16,297 nt of DNA from the NCBI GenBank assembly GCA_937923585.1, contig CALDSM010000481.1, positions 1 to 16,297 on the forward strand. The letters run 5' to 3'. The translations under genes and the position numbers were made by a program. The notes beneath the pieces are model-generated. The model saw only the letters and a program-made list of their open reading frames with translations. It did no database searches and was not told where the DNA came from. Within the stretch, counting starts at the first letter, position 1. Each line of letters begins with the position of its first letter. The DNA comes from an uncultured bacterium. GTDB lineage: Bacteria; Hydrogenedentota; Hydrogenedentia; Hydrogenedentales; CAITNO01. Shown here piece after piece: positions 7,769 to 14,632 of this stretch.

Positions 7769-7797
7769 TTGAGGTTGGGACGCTCCGGGTGTATAGT
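7769..7797 (+). promoter_or_regulatory. Promoter of the BamE-like gene
   Basis: TTGAGG (7769-7774) and TATAGT (7792-7797) are spaced by the ideal 17 nt. The predicted start near 7804 gives a leader of about 33 nt to the TTG start at 7837, with AGGGG positioned 8 nt before that start. Confidence 0.6.
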
Positions 7798-7836
7798 CAA
7801 TACAGACGAGTCCAACTGCAGAAAGGGGAATGTATA

Positions 7837-8322
7837 TTGGTGGTCTTTCTTCGGACAGTCGCCGGCGTGGTGTTCCTGCTTGTCGTCGTTTACGCGGGAG
7901 GGAGAATTGTCACCGGCCTTTGGGGCGGCACGCAGAATTCCTTCGATCCCACGCAGATCGGGACCGTGCAGATGAATCCGGGGGTAACCTACGAGCAGTT
8001 CCAGCGGGTGGAGACGGGCATGTCCCTGGCGGCGGTCGCGGCCATTTTCGGCACCTACGGCATGAACACCAGCAACCAGCAGGCGGGTCTTGCCGGGGTC
8101 GTTCCCAACCCCGACATGGTGGACTACAGTTGGCCGGGAAACCAGCCTCTGTCCCGCGTTCTGATATCATTCAGGCAGGGAAAAGTGTCCGAGAAGTTCA
8201 TGCTCGGCTGGCGGCCCCTACCCGGGCAAATGATGGACCCCAGGAACGGGCCTTTCGAGGCCGCGCCGCCGCGAACCCTCCTGCCCAATCGCCTGCGAAT
8301 GCCCTTGACGGTCATGAAATAG
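7837..8322 (+). CDS. Small membrane-anchored BamE/SmpA (DUF3862)-like protein
   Basis: About 161 aa from TTG 7837 (GTG 7840 is also possible); GGGG at 7825-7828 is 8 nt upstream of the TTG. The frame is open far upstream to 7111, but that part lies before the promoter and antisense to the SGNH gene and is not coding. An N-terminal basic residue and a hydrophobic helix (VAGVVFLLVVVYAGG) suggest a signal anchor; there is no lipobox cysteine. The rest carries the pattern of the SmpA/OmlA/BamE fold: VTYEQFQRVETGMSLAAVAAIFG (helix, GM turn, helix, G), then VDYSWPG and VLISFRQGKVSEKF beta strands. Proteins of this fold often assist outer-membrane assembly or bind partners in the envelope; the partner here is unknown. 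The C-terminal proline-rich segment (about 125-161) is not recognised. The family call is pattern-based. Confidence 0.75.
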   Translation: MVVFLRTVAGVVFLLVVVYAGGRIVTGLWGGTQNSFDPTQIGTVQMNPGVTYEQFQRVETGMSLAAVAAIFGTYGMNTSNQQAGLAGVVPNPDMVDYSWPGNQPLSRVLISFRQGKVSEKFMLGWRPLPGQMMDPRNGPFEAAPPRTLLPNRLRMPLTVMK

Positions 8323-8359
8323 CGCGGGATACGGCAACGGAGAAGGGGCGGACCGGAAG

Positions 8360-8377
8360 GCGGACAATCCTGTCCGC
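8360..8377 (+). terminator. Putative terminator hairpin after the BamE-like gene
   Basis: A perfect 7-bp stem GCGGACA/TGTCCGC closes a 4-nt loop 37 nt after the stop codon. A modest T-run (8387-8390) follows about 10 nt later. The stem is good, the U-tract weak, so intrinsic termination is plausible rather than certain. Confidence 0.45.
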
Positions 8378-8422
8378 ACCATTGCCTTTTCGTCTCCGGA
8401 ATACCCTGCAGGATCACTTTTA

Positions 8423-8451
8423 TTGACCTTTATCCCGTAACTATGTATACT
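8423..8451 (+). promoter_or_regulatory. Strong sigma70-type promoter of the nucleotidyltransferase/wHTH operon
   Basis: TTGACC (8423-8428), 17-nt spacer, TATACT (8446-8451): five of six consensus bases in each box. Transcription would begin near 8458, so the leader to ATG 8481 is only about 23 nt. The region is markedly more AT-rich than the flanking genes. Confidence 0.7.
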
Positions 8452-8480
8452 TTAACCACTCAGTACGAGTGGATAAAGCC

Positions 8481-9077
8481 ATGACTATTGGTTCGGTTGA
8501 ACTCGACAAAGCGTTGCGGCTGTTGGGCGGGCATCTGCGCTTGCAGGGTGCGCCACCCATGGACCTCGTCGTGTGCGGCGGTGCGGCACTGCTGGTGCGC
8601 GGCCTTCAAACGCGAACCACGCAAGACGTTGATATCCTTGCCTTTATGGACGCGAACCGGAAGCTCGTGGCTCCCGTTCCGCTGCCGGAGGATCTGGTCG
8701 AGGCGGCGGACCGGGCGGCAAAAACGCTCGGTTTGCCGGAGAACTGGCTCAACAATGAACCCAGTGCGCGGGAGAACGGCCTCTTTCAGCAGGGTCTGCC
8801 GGAGGGCATTGAGCACCGCATGGTCTGCCGCGAGTACGGCGGCCATCTGCGGGTGTTCTTCGTGGGGCGCCTGGATCAGATTCATTTCAAGCTGTTGGCG
8901 GCGGTCAATGTCGGCGGGCGCCACCTGGACGACCTGCTTGCCTTGGCGCCGAAGGGCGAAGAACTCGAACAGGCGGCGCGCTGGGCCGTGGCCCGGAAGC
9001 CCGACCCTGCCTTTCTTCAAACACTGACCGGTCTGCTGGGGTATCTCGGTTATGGCGACATCGCTGAAAGACTGTAG
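8481..9077 (+). CDS. DUF6036/AbiEii-like nucleotidyltransferase
   Basis: A 198-aa protein from ATG 8481 (a GTG at 8469 is an alternative, four residues longer). It belongs to the minimal nucleotidyltransferase fold: G33-G34 in VVCGGAALLVRG and the metal-binding D49-x-D51 in RTTQDVDIL. Further on, the segment DQIHFKLLAAVNVGGRHLDDLLAL has the conserved lysine and the His-x-x-Asp that is typical of AbiEii-like and DUF6036 proteins. Such enzymes transfer nucleotides to RNA (AbiEii/MenT type) or to protein; the substrate here cannot be told. The stop overlaps the next gene by 26 nt, implying translational coupling. It is the first gene of a two-gene operon with its own strong promoter. Confidence 0.8.
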   Translation: MTIGSVELDKALRLLGGHLRLQGAPPMDLVVCGGAALLVRGLQTRTTQDVDILAFMDANRKLVAPVPLPEDLVEAADRAAKTLGLPENWLNNEPSARENGLFQQGLPEGIEHRMVCREYGGHLRVFFVGRLDQIHFKLLAAVNVGGRHLDDLLALAPKGEELEQAARWAVARKPDPAFLQTLTGLLGYLGYGDIAERL

Positions 9078-10062
9078 CGGCGCCGTCCTTGACGGCATGC
9101 TGGGATTCCTCTGGCGCCAATGGTCGGCGCTGGGCGTGGCCGGTTACGGCGGCCAGACGCATCGGCACTATGTTGACCCCGAGGCGGCGCTGATGCTCCT
9201 TTGCTCCTGCGGGCGTTATGATGCGCGGCTCTTTGACGAGGCGCTGGACTGGCTCGTGAAGTACGAACGCTTTGTCAATGTGCAGCGCCTGCGCACGATC
9301 ATCGGCCAGGAACCATGCACCGGCGCGGCGGTGCTGTCCGGCGTGGCGCGGTTCCTTGCCAGGCGCACCAAGCAGCGCCGCTGGGACAGCCTGTGCCCCG
9401 CCAAGCCCACCGTGTCCGAACCGGTGCCGCTGTTCTTTGCCCGCGACGGCCGTCCGCTGCCCGTGCTGAACGAGCCCGACCCCGATTTTCTCCATGCCGG
9501 ACTGCTGCGCGGTCCCATCCAGTTGCGCGGCCATTCCGGATTCCGCACCGCGGGCAGGGGCGCGTCGCTCACGCGGTTGCGGGCACTGCTCGGCGTCAGC
9601 GCGCGCTGCGAGATTCTGCTGTTCCTCATGACCCACCCTTTCGGATACCCGCGCCGCATCGCGGTCGAAACCCACTACGCGCAGAAGACCGTTCACGACG
9701 CGCTGGACGACATGGCGCTGTCCGGCTTCATCCGCGCCATCAAGGGCAAGCGCGAGCGGCTGTGCCGCCTGGAAACCCGCGAACTGGCCAAAACGCTACT
9801 CGACAAGAGCGGCGCGCCCGAATGGTTCAACTGGCCGCGGGTGCTCGGCGCGCTCGATCAGGCATGGACCGCCCTTGACGCGCTGGCCCGCGAAGAGGAC
9901 GATCCGCTCCTGGTGGAGAGCCAAGCGCAGGCCGTTGCGGACGCGCTGACCCTGCGGCTGCACGGGACGGTCGTGCTGCCTGAACTGGCCGCGCCGGAGA
10001 ATGACGAACTCGCCGCCGCCCTGCTTCCGTTTCAGCAGGTGCTTAAGCTGCTGGAGGGGTAG
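9052..10062 (+). CDS. Winged-helix protein partnered with the nucleotidyltransferase
   Basis: A 336-aa protein whose ATG lies inside the end of the nucleotidyltransferase gene (26-nt overlap; GGGG 10 nt upstream). Residues about 172-250 form a winged helix-turn-helix: LRALLGVSARCEILLFLM, then a recognition-type region (YAQKTVHDALDDMALSGFI) and a wing (RAIKGKRERLCRLETREL). The N-terminal 100 residues (WRQWSALGVAGYGG, DPEAALMLLC, RLFDEALDWLVKY, VQRLRTIIG) are conserved-looking and mostly helical; I do not recognise a named domain. The C-terminus is helical. By analogy with AbiEi it could be the DNA-binding antitoxin or regulator of its neighbour. It follows the enzyme, the opposite order from abiEi-abiEii. 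Function is inferred only from fold and linkage. Confidence 0.75.
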   Translation: MATSLKDCSGAVLDGMLGFLWRQWSALGVAGYGGQTHRHYVDPEAALMLLCSCGRYDARLFDEALDWLVKYERFVNVQRLRTIIGQEPCTGAAVLSGVARFLARRTKQRRWDSLCPAKPTVSEPVPLFFARDGRPLPVLNEPDPDFLHAGLLRGPIQLRGHSGFRTAGRGASLTRLRALLGVSARCEILLFLMTHPFGYPRRIAVETHYAQKTVHDALDDMALSGFIRAIKGKRERLCRLETRELAKTLLDKSGAPEWFNWPRVLGALDQAWTALDALAREEDDPLLVESQAQAVADALTLRLHGTVVLPELAAPENDELAAALLPFQQVLKLLEG

Positions 10063-10076
10063 CCGCAGAGGCCGGG

Positions 10077-10105
10077 TTTACAACCCCCGCAAGTAATGCT
10101 ATATT
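10077..10105 (+). promoter_or_regulatory. Promoter of the nnrD-thiL operon
   Basis: TTTACA (10077-10082), 17-nt spacer, TATATT (10100-10105), with TGC directly before the -10 (extended -10). Transcription would start near 10112, 27 nt ahead of the nnrD start codon. Confidence 0.72.
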
Positions 10106-10138
10106 TGACGCAGAGGCTGCAATTCCAGGGTAAGCGCA

Positions 10139-11026
10139 ATGCTTGAAGACATGAATCTCGCCGATACCGCCGCCCTGCTGCCGCCCCGGCCCGTGGACGG
10201 GCACAAGGGCACCTTTGGGCACCTGTTTGTGCTGGCGGGGTCGCGCGGTTTCACCGGCGCGGCGCGGATGGTGTGCGAGGCGGCGTGCCGGTCCGGCGTC
10301 GGGCTGGTTACGCTGGGCGTGCCCAAGCCGCTGGCCGATATTTTTGCCGCATCGCTTCGCGAGACGATGACGCTGGTGCTGCCCGCCACCGACGGGGAGA
10401 GTTTCGCCCACGCCGGACTGGCCCACGCGCTTGCCTTTGCGCGCGGCAAGAGCGCCGTCGCGCTCGGCCCCGGCCTTTCGCTGCACCTGGACACCGTCCG
10501 GTTTGCCCGCGAGACGGCCTCGGAATGCCCCGCGCCCATGGTGGTGGACGCCGACGCGCTCAACGCCCTCGCCATCGAGGGCCCCTTCGAGGGGTTCGCC
10601 AAAGACAGCACCGCCGGACCGCGCGTGTTCACGCCCCACCCCGGCGAGATGGCGCGACTCACCGGGATGTCCGTCGCGGACGTGAGGCAGGCGCGCGCTG
10701 ACACAGCCATGGCCTCCGCCGCGGCATGGGGCGTGGTGGTGGTGCTCAAGGGCCACGGCACCATCGTGGCCGCGCCCGACGGCCGCGCCGCCTGCTGTCC
10801 CACGGGCGGGCCCGGACTTGCCAAAGGCGGCTCGGGCGACGTGCTCACGGGCATCATTGGGGCGCTGCTGGCACAGGGTATGGACGCCTTTGACGCGGCA
10901 CGCCTCGGCGTGTACGCACACGGTCTGGCGGGCGACATCGCCGCCCGGCGCATGACTTCAAGAGGCATGGTTGCGGGCGACGTCATTGAGGCGCTGCCCG
11001 CGGCATGGCGCGAACTGGAGGGCTAG
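10139..11026 (+). CDS. nnrD: ADP-dependent NAD(P)H-hydrate dehydratase, stand-alone
   Basis: Repairs damaged NADHX/NADPHX back to NADH/NADPH using ADP; a cytoplasmic ribokinase-fold enzyme (YjeF C-terminal/CARKD family). At 295 aa from ATG 10139 (AGGG 8 nt upstream; an ATG at 10151 is the alternative) it has the usual length of the dehydratase domain alone. Motifs are complete: VLAGSRGFTGAA near the start, VVDADALNAL, TPHPGEMARLTG, VVLKGHGTIVA, and the ATP/ADP-site GLAKGGSGDVLTG with D234. The N-terminal epimerase domain (NnrE/YjeF_N) often fused to it is absent and not seen elsewhere in the window. The thiL start lies only 2 nt after its stop, so the two form an operon. Confidence 0.95.
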   Translation: MLEDMNLADTAALLPPRPVDGHKGTFGHLFVLAGSRGFTGAARMVCEAACRSGVGLVTLGVPKPLADIFAASLRETMTLVLPATDGESFAHAGLAHALAFARGKSAVALGPGLSLHLDTVRFARETASECPAPMVVDADALNALAIEGPFEGFAKDSTAGPRVFTPHPGEMARLTGMSVADVRQARADTAMASAAAWGVVVVLKGHGTIVAAPDGRAACCPTGGPGLAKGGSGDVLTGIIGALLAQGMDAFDAARLGVYAHGLAGDIAARRMTSRGMVAGDVIEALPAAWRELEG

Positions 11027-11028
11027 GC

Positions 11029-12009
11029 ATGGCGACCCTGCGCGACATCGGCGAATTTGGACTGATTGATCGCATCACGCGCGGGCTGAAGCGCACCCCC
11101 GGCGTGGTGGAGGGTGTCGGCGACGACTGCGCCGTGCTGCGCTTCGGCAACGCGCTGCTGCTGGCCACCTGCGACGCCTCCATCGAGGGCATACATTTTC
11201 TGCGCGAATGGACGTCGCCGCGCGACATCGGCTGGAAGGCCGCCGCGGGCGCCATCAGCGACATCGCCGCCATGGGCGGCGCGGTGCGCTACGTGCTCGC
11301 CTCCGTCGCCTGTCCCGCCGAGTCCGACGGTGCGGAGGTCGAGGAAATCTGCGCGGGCATCGCCGATGCGGTGGAATCCTTTGGCGCCGCGCTCGTCGGC
11401 GGCGACATGACGGGTTCGAAAGCCGTCATTGGCATAGACGTTTCCGTGCTCGGCGAGGCCGTGGAGGGCCGCTACCTGACCCGTGCCGGCGCAAAGCCGG
11501 GTGACGTGGTTGCCGTCACCGGATTTCCCGGCCTGTCCGCCGCGGGACTGCTGGCGCTCCAGCACAGCATAGACGCGAAGACGCTGATCCAGGCCCACCT
11601 GCGGCCCGTGCCGCGCCTGGCCGAGGGCCGCTGGTTTGTGGAACGACCGGGCGTGCATGCCATGATTGACCTCAGCGACGGCATGCTCCAGGACCTGGGC
11701 CACGTTGCCGAACGCAGCGGCGTGGGCATCAACGTGGATTCCGATCTCGTGCCCATTGCCCCGGCGCTCAACGGTTTCGACAGCATTCTCTGCGAGCCGC
11801 TGGAATGCCTCGTCCTGTCCGGCGGTGAGGACTACGAACTCGCCGTGTCCATGGACTCGGCCCTTGCCGCCGAAATCTCCCGTGACTTCGCCGCGGCGTT
11901 TGGCAGGCCCCTCACCGTCGTCGGCGGGGTGGAGTCCGGCTGGCGGGGCGTCCGCCTCGACGGCCAGGAATCGGGCCGCCGGGGGTTTGACCACTTCGGA
12001 CCAGCGTAG
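11029..12009 (+). CDS. thiL: Thiamine-monophosphate kinase
   Basis: Phosphorylates thiamine monophosphate with ATP to thiamine diphosphate, the last step of cofactor synthesis. The 326-aa frame starts at ATG 11029, with GGAGG 7 nt upstream inside the end of nnrD; an earlier in-frame ATG at 11005 would overlap nnrD and lacks family sequence. Motifs of the AIR-synthase-like fold are intact: GVGDDCAVL (D32, D33), CDASIEGIHF (D49, H56), ISDIAAMGG (D78), VGGDMTGS, IDLSDGMLQDLGHVA and LSGGEDYEL. The family usually has T-D-x-x-V-E at the second site; here it reads TCDASIEG, a conservative variant. It ends 35 nt from the convergent DAHP synthase gene. Confidence 0.95.
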   Translation: MATLRDIGEFGLIDRITRGLKRTPGVVEGVGDDCAVLRFGNALLLATCDASIEGIHFLREWTSPRDIGWKAAAGAISDIAAMGGAVRYVLASVACPAESDGAEVEEICAGIADAVESFGAALVGGDMTGSKAVIGIDVSVLGEAVEGRYLTRAGAKPGDVVAVTGFPGLSAAGLLALQHSIDAKTLIQAHLRPVPRLAEGRWFVERPGVHAMIDLSDGMLQDLGHVAERSGVGINVDSDLVPIAPALNGFDSILCEPLECLVLSGGEDYELAVSMDSALAAEISRDFAAAFGRPLTVVGGVESGWRGVRLDGQESGRRGFDHFGPA

Positions 12010-12044
12010 CCCCGACCGCCCCTCCATTGCAGTGATGATCGCGC

Positions 12045-13106
12045 TTACCGCTTGGACGGGCACACGCCCAGTTTCTCGTGCGCGTCCCGCAGTATACGCT
12101 CGGTGGTTTCCCAGTCCAGGCACGGATCGGTGATACTCACGCCGTACTCAAGCGACGAAAGGTCCGGGCCGATCTTCTGGCAGCCGCCCCTAAGATTGCT
12201 CTCCAGCATGACCCCGAAGAGTGAGGTGTTGCCGTCCACGCGCTGCTGCACCACGTCGCGCAGCACGTGCGCCTGCAAATGGGGCCGCCTCCCGGAGTTT
12301 GCATGGCTGCAGTCCACCATGATGCGCGGCTCCACGCCGGCCTCGCGCATCTGCTCCTCGGCGCTGATGACGCTGACCGGGTCGTAGTTCGGGCCCGTGC
12401 GCCCGCCGCGCAGGATGATATGCCAGTTCGGGTTGCCCTGCGACGTGATCACGCAGGTCCGCCCGTCGGCGTCAATGCCGAGAAAATGGTGCGCCCGCTC
12501 CGCGGAGACCACGCCGTCAATGGCGACCTGGAGATAGCCGTCGGTGCTGTTCTTGAAGCCCACCGGCATCGAAAGGCCGCTCGCCATTTCGCGGTGCGTC
12601 TGCGATTCGCTCGTGCGCGCGCCGATGGACGCCCAGGCGAGCAGGTCCGCGATGTACTGCGGAATGACCGGCTCCAGCAGCTCACTGCCCGCGGGCAGGC
12701 CCATTTCGTTCACGCGCAGCAGAATTTCGCGCGCCTTGCGCAGACCCTTGTCCACGTCATAGCTGCCGTCCAGGTTCGGATCGTTGATCAGCCCCTTCCA
12801 TCCCACCGTTGTCCGCGGCTTTTCATAATAGACCCGCATGACGATGAACAGCCGGTCGGAAAGTTCCTGCCGCAGCGCGTTCAGCCGGTCGGCATATTCC
12901 AGCGCCGCCCCGCGGTCGTGGATCGAGCAAGGCCCCACCACCACCATCAACCGCCGATCCCGCTTGGTCAATATGGCCGACACCGCTTCGCGCGCCGCCG
13001 CCACCGTTTCGTCGGCTTCCCGGGACAGCGGCAGTTCCGCTTTCAAGGCCCTGGGCGTAATGAGCGGTGCGAACTCGCTGATATTAACGTTTTCGATTCG
13101 GTGCAT
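12045..13106 (-). CDS. aroG: 3-deoxy-7-phosphoheptulonate (DAHP) synthase, class I (AroFGH type)
   Basis: Condenses phosphoenolpyruvate and erythrose 4-phosphate, the first step of the shikimate pathway to aromatic amino acids. ATG 13106 gives 353 aa, matching E. coli AroG (350 aa); the frame stays open upstream to 13397, but that part is not family-like and overlaps the promoter region. Hallmarks are VVGPCSIHD, MRVYYEKPRTTVGWKG, INDPNLDGSYDV, GSELLEPVIPQYIADL, SESQTHREMASGLSMPVGFKN, IMVDCSHANS and GVMLESNLRGG. The catalytic Cys of GPCSIHD and the metal-site His and Glu regions are all present. Which effector inhibits it cannot be decided from motifs, so aroG stands for the AroF/G/H group. 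It is divergent from the AICAR transformylase gene. Confidence 0.95.
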   Translation of the reverse strand: MHRIENVNISEFAPLITPRALKAELPLSREADETVAAAREAVSAILTKRDRRLMVVVGPCSIHDRGAALEYADRLNALRQELSDRLFIVMRVYYEKPRTTVGWKGLINDPNLDGSYDVDKGLRKAREILLRVNEMGLPAGSELLEPVIPQYIADLLAWASIGARTSESQTHREMASGLSMPVGFKNSTDGYLQVAIDGVVSAERAHHFLGIDADGRTCVITSQGNPNWHIILRGGRTGPNYDPVSVISAEEQMREAGVEPRIMVDCSHANSGRRPHLQAHVLRDVVQQRVDGNTSLFGVMLESNLRGGCQKIGPDLSSLEYGVSITDPCLDWETTERILRDAHEKLGVCPSKR

Positions 13107-13181
13107 GCCGTCCACCCACTGTAAAATGACGCCGCGCCGCGCGGTGTACCCATTTTGCCACACGCTGCGGCGCACACCCGT

Positions 13182-13211
13182 AGGATACACCCGCCTGTGG
13201 CGCCCCGCCAA
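13182..13211 (-). promoter_or_regulatory. Possible promoter of the DAHP synthase gene (minus strand)
   Basis: Read on the minus strand, TTGGCG (13211-13206) and TATCCT (13187-13182) are spaced by 18 nt and TG precedes the -10. The leader to ATG 13106 would be about 70 nt. Part of the -35 lies in a GC-rich 7-bp inverted repeat (CCCCGCC/GGCGGGG, 13203-13227). Confidence 0.4.
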
Positions 13212-13301
13212 ATCCGACAGGGCGGGGAAGGGCGTACCCCCCCCCCGACGATGCGTCTCAGGCGTTGCGCCTTCTTCGGGTTTCGAAGCTGTGGCGGGCG
13301 C

Positions 13302-13367
13302 GAACCCCCGCTTCGCGGACTGGGACATCCCGAAGTGGGGTTTGGGAACGGGGGATGTTGCGGGTTC
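13302..13367 (+). ncRNA. Possible structured leader of the AICAR transformylase gene
   Basis: Outer arms GAACCC-C-CGC (13302-13311) and GCGGGTTC (13360-13367) enclose inner arms ACATCCC (13325-13331) and GGGATGT (13352-13358). A short GC-rich hairpin lies in the left part. It could fold as an RNA in the 5' leader, but no known riboswitch consensus was recognised and no transcription start was located upstream of it. Confidence 0.25.
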
Positions 13368-13504
13368 CTCTGTGAAAGGGGGCTGAAAGCCGTGCATTTG
13401 CGCGGGTCACTGTGGCAAAATGACGCGGCGCGAGAGGGCTGTTTCGCGTTCATTTATTTCCCTTGGGCTGGCGCAGTGTCTCAACCGTTCAGGAGCCTTT
13501 CATC

Positions 13505-14623
13505 ATGGTCGACGCAGATCTCAAGAAGATGTACCGCACCCGCACGTAGGGCGATTTCCCGCAGACCATCGAGATTATGGGGCGGGCTTATGAGAAGGTG
13601 GAAGACCTGCGCTACGGGACGAACCCGCACCAGCCGGCGTCATATTACCGGCCCGTGGGCGCAGAGGGGCTGGTGCTGGGCGCGATGCAGATGCTGAAGA
13701 CGGGCAAGGGCGGCCTGTCGCAGACGAACCTTGAGGACATGCAGCACGCCATCGGCATCCTGAAGTTCATGCAGCGGCCGTGCTGCGCGGTCATGAAGCA
13801 CTGCAACCCGTCGGGCGTGGCCATCCGCAACGGCGAACAGCCGCTGGTGGACGTGTACATGCGCGCGCGCGATGCGGATGCGCAGGCGGCGTTCGGCAGC
13901 GTGGTGGCATTCAACGCCGAGGTGGACGCGGACACGGCGGAGGAGATCATGCAGACCATCGTCGAGGGGGTGGTCGCGCCGTCATTCTCCGAGGGCGCCA
14001 TCGAGAACTTCAACAACAATGAGAAGTTCCGGAAGAACAAGGACATCCGCATTATCAAGACACCCGACTTCTCGGTGCTGCCCAAGTATCTGGAGGACGG
14101 CGCGAACGCGTATGAGATGAAGATTCTCGACGACGGCAGCGTGGTGCTGGCGCAGCCGTACTTGTCGCGCGTGAAGTCGGCGGCCGACCTGGTGCCGGCC
14201 TACAACGATCACCCGAAGAAGGGGCGCATAGACATCAAGCGCCCGCCCACGGCGCAGGAACTGGATGACCTGCTGTTTGCGTGGTACGTGAACATCCACG
14301 TTCGGTCAAATGGTGTGGTGATCGCGCGCAACGGCCAGACGCTGGCCGTGGGCACGGGCGAACAGGACCGCGTGGGAGCGGTGCAGCAGGCCGTCGCCAA
14401 GGCGCGCAAGAAGTACAAGGGCGACGAAAGCCTGGAAGGCGCGGTGATGGCGTCGGACGGATTCTTCCCCTTCCGCGATGCGGTGGACTCGGTCACCTGC
14501 GCGGGCGTGACCGCGCTGGCGCAGCCCGGCGGCAGCGTAAACGACTACGAGGCCATTGAGGCCTGCAACGAGGTCGGCGCGACGATGGTGTTCACGCTGG
14601 AGCGCTGCTTCTCGCACCATTGA
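13505..14623 (+). CDS. purH: Stand-alone AICAR transformylase with an in-frame TAG at codon 15
   Basis: Transfers the formyl group of 10-formyl-tetrahydrofolate to AICAR, the penultimate step to IMP. From ATG 13505 the frame has 372 codons, with AGGAG 9 nt upstream, and begins MVDADLKKMYRT; this matches the start I recall for single-domain members of the family. Codon 15 (13547-13549) is TAG, after which family-like sequence resumes (GDFPQTIEI). An ATG at 13577 would give 348 aa but has no ribosome binding site. Motifs: LRYGTNPHQ, the catalytic K98-H99 in VMKHCNPSG, AFGSVVAFN, VVAPSF, SNGVVIARNG, ASDGFFPFRD and QPGGSVND. The N-terminal IMP cyclohydrolase (MGS-like) domain of normal PurH is missing, so another gene must close the ring. 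The TAG may be a sequencing error, a nonsense mutation (for example from CAG), or, less likely, readthrough. Confidence 0.88.
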
Positions 14624-14632
14624 TGCGCTCTT

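Larger units (their letters stand above)
13107..13504. other. 398-bp divergent intergenic region with several dyads
   Basis: No protein-like frame is visible on either strand. The region holds the possible aroG promoter, a 12-bp inverted repeat (CATTTTGCCACA 13151-13162 and TGTGGCAAAATG 13411-13422), a 10-base direct repeat (AAAATGACGC at 13123-13132 and 13417-13426), a run of ten C (13237-13246), and a nested inverted repeat at 13302-13367. AGGAG at 13491-13495, 9 nt before the ATG at 13505, is the ribosome binding site of the AICAR transformylase. Confidence 0.6.

Noticed and set aside
7111..7836. N-terminal part of a 403-codon plus-strand frame leading into the BamE-like gene
   Set aside because: It lies antisense to the SGNH gene and upstream of the promoter at 7769-7797; protein-like sequence begins only at the TTG at 7837.
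8469..8480. GTG start four codons upstream of the nucleotidyltransferase ATG
   Set aside because: It would leave a leader of only about 11 nt after the predicted transcription start and has no better ribosome binding site than ATG 8481; it remains a minor alternative.
13237..13246. Run of ten C as a possible phase-variation tract
   Set aside because: It lies in noncoding DNA outside the likely promoter spacers; a sequencing or assembly length error is as likely.
13107..13397. N-terminal extension of DAHP synthase to 13397
   Set aside because: The extension is low-complexity, covers the promoter and repeats, and the family length and sequence start at ATG 13106.
13547..13549. Genome-wide reassignment of TAG to an amino acid
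   Set aside because: cysE, the nucleotidyltransferase gene, the wHTH gene, nnrD and thiL all end at TAG at the right family length, so TAG works as a normal stop here.
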